Positions 53,217 through 61,441 of a stretch of 64,000 nt of DNA are shown here, in pieces (the first letter of the stretch is position 1; each line of letters opens with the position of its first letter). The notes beneath the pieces were generated by a model. It was not told where the DNA came from, did no database searches, and saw nothing but the letters and a program-made list of their open reading frames with translations. Location of the stretch: contig NC_067204.1 in NCBI RefSeq assembly GCF_026262505.1, positions 24,831,300 through 24,895,299 on the forward strand. The letters run 5' to 3'. Position numbers and translations under genes: made by a program. The DNA comes from Trichomonas vaginalis G3. Taxonomy: Eukaryota; Parabasalia; Trichomonadida; Trichomonadidae.

Positions 53217-53258
53217 TATGACACTTTCTCCATTTATAGGACCCTCTCATATTCTATC
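53217..53258. repeat. Internal copy of the TIR terminal segment
   Basis: TATGACACTTTCTCC...TTTATAGGACCCTCTCATATTCT matches the terminus at 54,740-54,780 with small differences, in the same orientation. It marks where the TIR once ended or a duplicated terminus inside element B. Confidence 0.75.
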
Positions 53259-53296
53259 TTATCGTATCTAAACTCATCGTAAATGTTTTGTTAAGA

Positions 53297-53331
53297 CTTC
53301 ATCTAATTTCTCATGAACTTTCTTGTCTATG
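53297..53331. other. KilA-N gene fragment inside repeat array
   Basis: A 35-bp stretch is identical to part of the element A KilA-N coding region (for example 14,302-14,336). It sits between short array units that share ACTTC and ATG at the joints. Confidence 0.85.
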
Positions 53332-53339
53332 TTTTGTCA

Positions 53340-54829
53340 AGTTCTTCATCGTAAATGTTTTGTTAAGTTCTTCATCGTAAAGACTTTTCAAGTTCTTCTT
53401 CATCGAAAAGACTTTGTCAAGTTCTTCTTCTTCGTAAATGTTTTGTCAAGACTTCTTCGTAAAGACTTTGTTGAGACTTCTTCGTAAAGACTTTGTTGAC
53501 TTCTTCGTAAATGACCCAAAAATATATTTTAGGTAGAAGGGTATATCTAACCTCTTTTCTAACCTCTTTTCTACCCTCTTGAATTTTATGAATTTCTTCG
53601 TAAAGACTTTGTTAAGACTTCTTCGTAAAGACTTTGTTAAGACTTCTTCGTAAGACTTTGTTGAGACTTCTTCGTAAAGACTTTGTCAAGACTTCATCGT
53701 AAAGACTTTGTTGAGATTTCTTCGTAAATGACCCTAGTAGTATATTTTTGGTGTAAATTTCATGAAAATTCAAGAGGGGTTAGAAAAGAGGTTAGAAAAG
53801 AGGTTAGATTACCCTTCTACCCTAAAATATATTTTTGGTGTAAATTTCATGAAAATTCAAGAGGGTAAAAAGAGGTTAGAAAAGAGGTTAGATTGATATA
53901 CCCTTCTACCCTAAAATATATTTTTGGTGTAAATTTCATGAAAATTCAAGAGGTAGAAAAGAGTTAGAAAAGAGGTTAGATATACCCTTCTACCCTAAAA
54001 TATATTTTTGGTGTAAATTCATGAAAATTCAAAGAGGTAGAAAAGAGGTTAGAAAAGAGGTTAATATACCCTTCTACCCTAAAATATATTTTTTTGGTGT
54101 AAATTTCATGAAAATTCAAGAGGGTAAAAAGAGTTAGAAAAGAGTTAGATATACCCTTCTACCCTAAAATATATTTTTGGTGTAAATTTCATGAAAATTC
54201 AAGAGGGTAGAAAAGAGGTTAGAAAAGAGGTTAGATATACCCTTCTACCCTAAAATATATTTTTGGTGTAAATTTCATGAAAATTCAAGAGGGTAGAAAA
54301 GAGGTTAGAAAAGAGGTTAGATATACCCTTCTACCCTAAAATATATTTTTGGTGTAAATTTCATGAAAATTCAAGAGGGTAGAAAAGAGGTTAGATATAC
54401 CCTTCTACCCTAAAATATATTTTTGGTGTAAATTTCATGAAAATTCAAGAGGGTAGAAAAGAGGTTAGAAAAGAGGTTAGAAAAGAGGTTAGATATACCC
54501 TTCTACCCTAAAATATATTTTTGGTGTAAATTTCATGAAAATTCAAGAGGGTAGAAAAGAGGTTAGAAAAGAGGTTAGATATACCCTTCTACCCTAAAAT
54601 ATATTTTTGGTGTAAATTTCATGAAAATTCAAGAGGGTAGAAAAGAGGTTAGAAAAGAGGTTAGATATACCCTTCTACCCTAAAATATATTTTTGGTGTA
54701 AATTTCATGAAAATTCTGAGTAAAATGACAGATGTTTATATGACACTTTCTCCGGTTTATAGGACCTCTCTCATATTCTAAACATCAACATCAGGGCTAG
54801 AAGGCACGAAGTGCCTGGAAGCCCCACTA

Positions 54830-54865
<36 letters not shown>
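53340..54865. repeat. Element B right terminal inverted repeat and arrays
   Basis: Short TGTTTTGTCAAGACTTCTTCG-type units (53,340-53,740), then about 11 variable 86-bp GGGTAGA units (53,760-54,700), the 145-bp terminus and 34 T. The mirror left end has only about four of the 86-bp units, so the array length differs between the ends. Confidence 0.9.
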
Positions 54866-54866
<1 letters not shown>

Positions 54867-54870
54867 ATAT
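54866..54870. repeat. Target site duplication GATAT, right
   Basis: Follows directly after the terminal T run and matches 28,391-28,395. Confidence 0.75.
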
Positions 54871-55104
54871 GATAAGTATAGTTAAGGATGAGTTGAATGC
54901 TCTAATAATCCAATTTGAAACATATGGTGTAAAAAAGGTCAAAATAAAGTATCGTATTTGCCTTAATTTTATTCAAATAATCGTTCGTGAGAAATAATCG
55001 ATATCTATTGATACACCGTATACTGATTTTAAAAATAAATATAAAATAATAAATGAATCCAATTGTCAAAACCGTTTAAACGTTTTTTATTCTTTATCCG
55101 GAGA
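54866..55104. other. AT-rich host flank upstream of kinase gene
   Basis: About 240 bp, AT-rich. It probably holds the kinase promoter, which element B now separates from its former upstream DNA. No clear TCA initiator stands at the expected distance before the kinase ATG. Confidence 0.5.
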
Positions 55105-56223
55105 ATGAGTCAGGATGAAAATATAGAATCAATTGATAGACAGATATTACGACGCTATGAGATCATTCAAAAGATCGGTAAGGGTGCTTATGGTGTCGTT
55201 TGGCGATGCATAAATAAACAAAACGGCCAAGTAGTTGCTTTGAAAAAGGCTTTTGGTGCTTTTGGCAATTTAACAGATGCACAAAGAACGTATAGAGAAA
55301 TTACTTTCCTCAGACAATTAAAAGACTGTCCAGCAATTGTTAAACTTCTCGCAGTTCATAAAGCAGAAAACGATCAAGACATTTACATGGTATTTGAATG
55401 CCTAGAAACAGATGTACATGCTGTGATTCGTGCAAATATACTTCTAGATGTTCATCATCGCTTTATCTTCTGGCAATTATTAGTCGCGCTTAAATATGTT
55501 CATTCAGCAGGAGTTATTCATCGTGATTTAAAGCCATCAAACCTTCTCATTAACAGTGACGCCACTATTAAATTATGCGATTTTGGTTTGGCTCGTGCGA
55601 TTGATGAAGATGGTCAAACAGAAGATTTAACAGACTACGTTGCTACAAGATGGTACAGAGCACCAGAAATCCTCTTCGGATCCAATTCCTATACATCATC
55701 GGTAGATATGTGGGCTGCTGGTTGCATTTTAGCGGAACTTGTCAGCGGAAGACCGCTTTTCCCTGGCTCTTCGACAATGGATCAGCTTGAGAGAATAGTT
55801 GCATATACAGGACCGCTTTCTGAGCAACAGATTGAAAGTATGGTTTCTAACTTCACATCTACAATGCTTTCTAACCTATCTTACTCAAGACCGAAATTCT
55901 ATCTCGAAGAAAAGTTACCAGATGCACCTCCAGATGCTATTGACCTTATTAAGAAATTAATTTCGCTAAATCCAGCAGATCGTCCTACGGCAGCCGAATG
56001 CCTAGAACACCCTTACGTAGCTCAGTTCCATAAACCTGCTCGAGAGCCAGATGCTCCAGAACATGTAACAATGGCTCTAAGAGACGATGAAAAACATACA
56101 ATTAGAAACTTCAGAAATCAAATATATAAGGAGGCTTGCACACCAACAGATATGGGTGTCCAAAAAAGAGCCGGCGTAAAGCGTCCTACTACAACATCTC
56201 GAAATTCAAGGCTTCAGCATTAA
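55105..56223 (+). CDS. ERK7/MAPK15-like protein kinase with TDY activation loop
   Basis: The ATG at 55,105 gives 372 residues; an upstream in-frame stretch lacks an ATG and is ignored. The kinase domain (about 18-315) shows GKGAYGVV (25-32), catalytic Lys in VALKK (47), HRDLKPSN (139-146), DFG (159-161), the dual-phosphorylation motif TDY (176-178) and WYRAPE (183-188). KAENDQDIYMVFE and DVHAVIRANIL are typical of ERK7/MAPK15 rather than ERK1/2. In ERK7 kinases the C-terminal tail aids autophosphorylation, and the role is in cilia, flagella or stress. The tail here is short and basic. The closest gene downstream, the methyltransferase, is on the same strand. Confidence 0.9.
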   Translation: MSQDENIESIDRQILRRYEIIQKIGKGAYGVVWRCINKQNGQVVALKKAFGAFGNLTDAQRTYREITFLRQLKDCPAIVKLLAVHKAENDQDIYMVFECLETDVHAVIRANILLDVHHRFIFWQLLVALKYVHSAGVIHRDLKPSNLLINSDATIKLCDFGLARAIDEDGQTEDLTDYVATRWYRAPEILFGSNSYTSSVDMWAAGCILAELVSGRPLFPGSSTMDQLERIVAYTGPLSEQQIESMVSNFTSTMLSNLSYSRPKFYLEEKLPDAPPDAIDLIKKLISLNPADRPTAAECLEHPYVAQFHKPAREPDAPEHVTMALRDDEKHTIRNFRNQIYKEACTPTDMGVQKRAGVKRPTTTSRNSRLQH

Positions 56224-56414
56224 ATGCTAAGCTTATGAACTTATATTTTGTTGTTATTTGTTATTTGTCAAAAACATGATAAACTAAATATATATTTAAT
56301 CTGTGGGTTAGATTCTATTGAAAAATACAACTCAAAAAGCTTTTTTTACCTTCCTTTTATGTTATGATGTTACTTTGTTAACTGAGATTTCTTTGATTTT
56401 TATCATTTAAAAGA
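56224..56414. promoter_or_regulatory. Intergenic region with initiator-like TCATTT
   Basis: The 190-bp gap is AT-rich. TCATTT at 56,403-56,408, about 7-12 bp before the ATG at 56,415, matches the trichomonad initiator (TCA+1YTW) and its usual position. A candidate transcription start for the methyltransferase gene. Confidence 0.55.
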
Positions 56415-57374
56415 ATGTCTGAGAAGAATCGATCTAATTATTCTTTTTCGGAGATTCATGATGAAATGATAAATGATGAAATACGTACTCTTACTTATAA
56501 TAAAGCAATATTAGATAATAAAAACGAGTTTAAAGATAAAATTGTCGTTGACGTTGGTGCAGGTACTGGAATCTTATCTCTTTTCGCTGCTCAGGCTGGA
56601 GCAAAGAAAGTTTACGCTATAGAATGCACAGAAATAGCAAATATTGCCGAAAAAATTATCAAAGATAACAATTTCGAAAACATTATTACAATAGTAAGAG
56701 GAAGAGCAAATGAAATTACACTCCCGGAAAAAGTAGACATAATAATATCTGAATGGATGGGATATTCACTCTACTATGAGGTAATGTTACCGGCTGTTCT
56801 AAATATCAGAGATAGATATCTCAAACCAGACGGAAAAATATTACCATCACATGCTAATCTTTACTTGAATATAGTAGAGAATCCTGAATTCAGATATACG
56901 AAATTAAATTCTTGGGAATCGATTTATGACTTAAACTTTACTTCATTCAAAGATTTTATAATAAGTCGACCATATATTGACTACGTTGATAAATCAATGG
57001 TTGCTTCCCAAGATTCATTGATATCATCTATTAATATTCGCGATTGTACAGAAAAAGACATCTTTTTTGAAAGTTCGTTCAAATTTGTATTGAGCAGAAA
57101 TGTTTTAATGGATGGCTTTACTACTTGGTTTGATGCCCTGTTTTTGGATTGTAAAAATCAGATCAAGCTAAGCACCTCACCATACACAAAAGAAACGCAC
57201 TGGAAGAGTACAATATTTTACCTGAATGACCCAATTGAACTCCAAACTGGTGATATAATTGAAGGATTAATTAAATTTAGACCACATGAGAAAGAAGAGT
57301 CGGCACTTAATGTAGATATAACTTTTATGGTGAATAATAAGACTTATTATTCACAATCTTTTGAATTTCTATAA
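56415..57374 (+). CDS. Type I protein arginine N-methyltransferase (PRMT1-like)
   Basis: This 319-residue protein carries the PRMT core: the SAM-binding motif VDVGAGTGILS (45-55), acidic E70 that would contact the ribose, the double-E loop SEWMGYSLYYEVML (112-125, E113 and E122) and the THW loop (261-263). These mark an active PRMT that transfers methyl groups from S-adenosylmethionine to arginines on histones and RNA-binding proteins, probably of the asymmetric type. Length is close to the minimal PRMT core (PRMT1 is about 350). The frame is whole with no introns. It follows the kinase on the same strand. Confidence 0.93.
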   Translation: MSEKNRSNYSFSEIHDEMINDEIRTLTYNKAILDNKNEFKDKIVVDVGAGTGILSLFAAQAGAKKVYAIECTEIANIAEKIIKDNNFENIITIVRGRANEITLPEKVDIIISEWMGYSLYYEVMLPAVLNIRDRYLKPDGKILPSHANLYLNIVENPEFRYTKLNSWESIYDLNFTSFKDFIISRPYIDYVDKSMVASQDSLISSINIRDCTEKDIFFESSFKFVLSRNVLMDGFTTWFDALFLDCKNQIKLSTSPYTKETHWKSTIFYLNDPIELQTGDIIEGLIKFRPHEKEESALNVDITFMVNNKTYYSQSFEFL

Positions 57375-58007
57375 AAATTCTCTATTAACACTTTTTTAGT
57401 CATTAATATGCATTCTTTTCGTTATCGTATCATATAAATTTTTGAAATTGTTCAACTAATTATCTAGAACAACATCAAATTGGTTTTCATAATAGGTAAT
57501 TATAGCTGAAAAAATGGTTTTATGATATCAGTTATGTGTAATTTCTTCCAAAAATAGATAATATCAATGTTTAACTATAATTTGATTCAAAGATAAAAAA
57601 ATGAGTTTTCATTTTCTTTGTATGTTTATTAGCATGGAATGAAATAAGATTTATTCCTATTATACTACACATTTACTGTTAAGATTTTGCTTAAAAATGA
57701 TTTTAAAATTCCAAATTTTTTTCAGAATTAAAAATTTCATAAAAAATCTCTATAAAATTGTTTTCATTTTTCAATTTTTGAAAAATTCAGTGAATTAAAC
57801 GTATTCTCTTCTATGATATATATCACGATTTTCACACAAATTTTTGCATTTGGACTTATATTCATATGATAATTAAAGGGAAATCTTGCGAAAATACTTT
57901 GAACGTGCTGTATATGCAAAGGAAATTGGAATATTAAAGGACTTGCAAAAATATATCATAAGTGAAATTTGAAATGACACTTTTATCGTATTCCGAAAAA
58001 CATCGAA
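57375..58007. other. AT-rich intergenic region
   Basis: About 630 bp without a plausible gene. No motif or repeat stood out apart from A/T runs. Confidence 0.6.
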
Positions 58008-58343
58008 ATGTTTTCATCTGAAGGATATTCCCGAAGTGAATCAGATAGACAGGCATATTCTTCAAGAGCATCGGATCATTCAAAAGCAAATTCAGATACA
58101 AATAGACGCAATTATGAGTTGGATCCACCAGAAGAACTTTATCCACGCGATCAAGTCTGGTCTCCACTTCCTGGCTTCCCAGGCTTGCTAATTGCTGTTG
58201 ACGAGAAAGGTACTCTCGTTATTAGTGGTCCAAAAGAGTATCTTGATGTCGCACGCGCCCAAATTAGACAAATTGTATATCAAAAACTCGGATATGATGT
58301 TACAAATGATATTAGAACCCTTCAATTTGAAGAACAACTCTGA
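58008..58343 (+). CDS. Small unknown protein with KH-like end (111 aa)
   Basis: The ATG at 58,008 gives a Ser/Arg/Asp-rich, probably disordered first 40 residues, a Pro/Trp stretch (WSPLPGFPGL) and a folded C-terminal part (LLIAVDEKGTLVISGPKEYL, then DVARAQIRQIVYQKLGYDV). The beta-alpha pattern IxI-G-x4-V-x2-A-x3-I at the end recalls half a KH RNA-binding domain, but the GxxG loop is not seen, so this is weak. The intact frame and cleaner codon use than in flanking DNA support a real host gene. Confidence 0.6.
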   Translation: MFSSEGYSRSESDRQAYSSRASDHSKANSDTNRRNYELDPPEELYPRDQVWSPLPGFPGLLIAVDEKGTLVISGPKEYLDVARAQIRQIVYQKLGYDVTNDIRTLQFEEQL

Positions 58344-58647
58344 AAATCCAATCAACTGTAAATAATATTCAATTATACGATACTATACAAAATCTACATG
58401 TAATTTATTTAGATAGATAGTCTATAAATCTTAAAGCTTATATTTTTTAACTAAATACTGTGGAAAACTTTATATCTTTTGAAAATATATCAGAAATTTA
58501 ACAAACATTCAGGAATATGTGATTATAAGTTATGTAATCGAATAAAAACATTGATGTGGTTATATAATTATTTAAAATGAGTATTTTATTACAAACAAAT
58601 AAATATTCAGATACAAAGCAATAATAAAACATTTAGATGCATAAATA
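58344..58647. other. Convergent 3' intergenic region
   Basis: About 300 bp of AT-rich DNA between the convergent genes at 58,008 (+) and 58,648 (-). Several AATAAA-type sequences (for example 58,541 and 58,599) could serve 3'-end formation. No gene is seen. Confidence 0.5.
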
Positions 58648-59541
58648 TTATTTCTTTGGATCAAATCTGTTTAATGCATCTTTGTAGTATTCTCTAATTT
58701 GTGCTTGAGCGATTTTCCTTCCTTCTGCGGACAAAGACTTATTAATTGCTTTCATTGAATCAAGCTGGGTGTTGGTAACTTCTTTGTTAAACATTGTCTT
58801 CAATTTTTCGATTTCTCCTCTAATATCTGATTTCAAACGAGTCATATTGGAACGAAGCTGTTCGGTTAGTGTAGAAATCTCAATCTTTTGAGATCGAAGT
58901 ACTTCTTTGCGTACAAATAAATAGTCTTTCATATTTATTGATTTGACTAAATCGTGGTAAGAAAGACTCTGAGAACTGGCTAAATCGAATAGTTCCTGAG
59001 CCTGCTCAAATTTTTTGTTATGGGCAGCAATCTCAGCTCGATCTAACAAGGAATAAACACTTTGTGGAATTTTAACAGATTGCTTTGAATGACGGAGAAT
59101 ATATTCTTTCTCATATTCAACAAGAGTCTGAATGTGTCTGATTTGAAGCTGATGGAAAGCTTGGCTTGCATCAAAGCGGATTTTGCGCTCTAGTTGGTTG
59201 TAGCGATCAATTAGCTCATTATGCTTAATGTTATAGTTGTTTATGATGACTTCCACTTTGGATTTGAATAAATCAACCGATTTTGAAATATCTTCAGTTT
59301 TAACTTCTTGTTTCTTATCTTCGAGTTTCTGTTTTACGGCCTCTGCTTTAGCATAATCGAATTGGTCGATCAGATCAGCTTGTAGTTTCTCTAATTCTTT
59401 TACAGTCATATCATCGAGAGAATGCAGAAAATCAGGGGAAACTTTTGTCTGCGGTGAGCTAGTTGCTGAATATACCGACGGACTCTGCAATGGCTTCTTG
59501 GTTTTATTATATTTTTTAGGTTTAGGTGTTCGAAAGCTCAT
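58648..59541 (-). CDS. Coiled-coil protein of unknown function (297 aa)
   Basis: The ATG at 59,541 gives a protein with a basic Pro/Lys/Ser-rich start (about residues 1-35) and then almost continuous helix: LHSLDDMTVKELEKLQADLI near residue 40, long Leu/Lys/Glu heptads, a middle IPQSVYSLLDRAEIAAHNKK-FEQAQELFDLASSQ repeat-like part that resembles a TPR-type helix pair, and a helical C-terminus. The frame is whole and looks like a host gene. A cytoskeletal or scaffolding role is only suggested by the coiled coil. Confidence 0.75.
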   Translation of the reverse strand: MSFRTPKPKKYNKTKKPLQSPSVYSATSSPQTKVSPDFLHSLDDMTVKELEKLQADLIDQFDYAKAEAVKQKLEDKKQEVKTEDISKSVDLFKSKVEVIINNYNIKHNELIDRYNQLERKIRFDASQAFHQLQIRHIQTLVEYEKEYILRHSKQSVKIPQSVYSLLDRAEIAAHNKKFEQAQELFDLASSQSLSYHDLVKSINMKDYLFVRKEVLRSQKIEISTLTEQLRSNMTRLKSDIRGEIEKLKTMFNKEVTNTQLDSMKAINKSLSAEGRKIAQAQIREYYKDALNRFDPKK

Positions 59542-59707
59542 TCAACTTCTTTACAATTTTTTTTTGAATGGAATAAAATTTTTTTTACATGGAATTAAAT
59601 GAAGAAATAGAAAAACTCGGACCTGCGAAGGTAAACAACAACAAAATAATATGGAAATTTACGGTTATTGTAATATTTTGAAAGAAGAATTATTTTGTTT
59701 AAGGGTG

Positions 59708-59740
59708 CACCCGTATGTACGTTTATTTGAGAGGAGGAGG
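59708..59740. repeat. 33-bp direct repeat, copy 1
   Basis: CACCCGTATGTACG...GAGAGGAGGAGG, identical to 60,090-60,122, 382 bp downstream. The GC- and purine-rich end is unusual for this region. Confidence 0.85.
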
Positions 59741-60089
59741 ATTACCCTCTCAATTTTGAGGGATTCGTTAGTTTATTTTCTCGATGAATATGCAATAAAA
59801 TTTGATTTTTACCTTATCAATATACTTCATATAATATACACATGTTCATGTAAAAACTTTTTTCCAAAATCCTCAGGAATTAAGGGATTTTTGAATTTTA
59901 AGAATTTTTTTCGAATTTTTTCGAAAAAAAAATATTTGCAGAACAGCCTTAACGGCTAAGATTTAGGAACAATGTTAAGTATCAAAAAGAAAGGAGGTCT
60001 GATATAGACAACATATATCGTTGAAGGTTGAAAAAATCTCTAATATTTGAGCCCAAAATTTCAAATTTTAATTTTTTGAAAAAAGAGGC

Positions 60090-60122
60090 CACCCGTATGT
60101 ACGTTTATTTGAGAGGAGGAGG
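60090..60122. repeat. 33-bp direct repeat, copy 2
   Basis: Second exact copy of the repeat at 59,708-59,740. Confidence 0.85.
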
Positions 60123-61441
60123 TTATATTTTTGAAAGGGTGAAACATTATGAATATGTTAATTATATAATAATATGTATTATTATAAAAAAGAAAAAATA
60201 AAGCACGTTAAAATTTTTCTTTCTTGATTTTTTACAAAATCTACTTAGAATTATGCAAAATATGACTAAATAATTATAAATTTCAAGTTAAATTTTAATT
60301 TTGATAAATAATTTAAATTTCAAAATATCAAGTTCAGTTCGACTATGTATGTAGTAATTCCTCAATAAAGTGCCAAAACCCTATTAAAATATATGAACAT
60401 TTTCAACATTTTAATGTTTTTATTTAAAAATTTGTTGGAATATGAGCTTCAAACAATTATTATGTAAATAAAAATAATTAAATATATGTATTTATTCGTA
60501 TTACAACCGTAGTAAGTCGATTTCCTTTCTTCTACTGAGTTTTTGAATTTGATTTAGAATTGTAAAGAGATTCAAAGGGAAAATACTAGCGGATAAAAAC
60601 TACCTCCATGAAAGGGTCATAATGGAGTCAAGTTGTATTTTTTGATATTTTTTGCTTTTCGAGCCTAAATAGGTACCAGATAATGCCTAAAAATAAGGTT
60701 CTAAATTCTGAAGTTTACATGATCCTCTCGTGTGCACCCTTAAGAGTCTTATTAAGTAAGATATTCACAATTTTGTCTATACATATATTATGTAACATTA
60801 AATTCCTTGGCGTTCTTATTTTCCAATGATTTTTTAATATTTTCAAATAAATCATGAGAGAGGGTCAAAGTTGCTATTTGTCACTTTTCCACAAGAATAT
60901 AATGGGGAAAAAGTTATCATATAGTTGATCTCATTCACTGAGGTGAGAGATGCATGTAGTGTAATTTGATAAACAGTGGGATTGCTGCTCTAAGTCCTAG
61001 GTTCGACACACATTGGCTTCATTTTTCTCTTTTTTATTGACGTAAACTATTCAATTTTTGTGTTCTCCATTCAAATTTCAGAATTTTTTTTGCAGATTTC
61101 ACGCTACATTCGAAGTTACCTTTTGTAACAACCACCACTGCCTACGAAAGACGAAAGTGTGTCACGATTTCACCCGGAAATCCGACGGTTGTTTAAGAGT
61201 AAGCACTTTTGGCACCTACTCAATAAATCATACTATATTTAGGCTTGAACTATCACAAGGGTTCTTATTTGCGTATTATCTAAAGATGATATCATTTCAT
61301 GTCAAAAATTGCTTTTCTCGAATTTCAAATTATTATTTTAACGATATTATATTGAACTAAATAGTTTTTACCGATTTCTTCTGAAATATTAAATCTGAAA
61401 TTTACAATGTACTCCAAAAATTGACAAAACTTGCCTCAAAA

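Larger units (their letters stand above)
28396..54865. mobile_element. Polinton/Maverick-like element B with TIRs and TSD
   Basis: About 26.5 kb bounded by inverted repeats that begin with an A/T homopolymer (20 A left, 34 T right) and GGTAGTGGGGCTTCC. It encodes capsid, minor-capsid, packaging ATPase, SF3 helicase and integrase genes of Polinton type. No polymerase B was recognised. The outer 145 bp of the two ends look identical, which suggests a young insertion, yet roughly half the genes are broken (very roughly 25 breaks), some of which could be sequencing errors. Confidence 0.88.
59699..60743. mobile_element. Candidate non-autonomous TTAA-flanked transposon
   Basis: TTAAGGGTGCAC at 59,699-59,710 and its exact reverse complement GTGCACCCTTAA at 60,732-60,743 bound about 1.05 kb without coding capacity. 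A TTAA target duplication with GGGTGCAC inverted ends is the pattern of piggyBac-type elements. The inverted ends are only about 8-11 bp, so chance cannot be excluded. Confidence 0.35.
59542..61441. other. Long intergenic region, 1.9 kb
   Basis: AT-rich, with no convincing gene. It includes a possible 30-codon start (ATG at 59,589, divergent from 59,541), a candidate TTAA-flanked transposon (59,699-60,743) and the 33-bp direct repeats. The rest shows no clear structure. Confidence 0.5.

Noticed and set aside
59589-59681. Thirty-codon plus-strand frame divergent from the coiled-coil gene
   Set aside because: Too short and ends at once; might be the start of a gene cut by the candidate transposon, but no continuation was found.
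59651-59959. Plus-strand 102-codon frame in the candidate transposon
   Set aside because: Phe/Lys/Ile-rich translation of AT-rich DNA with no start context; no family look.
60930-61020. Second tRNA-like sequence with GGTTCGAC
   Set aside because: Only a B-box-like string is present; no D arm or acceptor pairing could be drawn.
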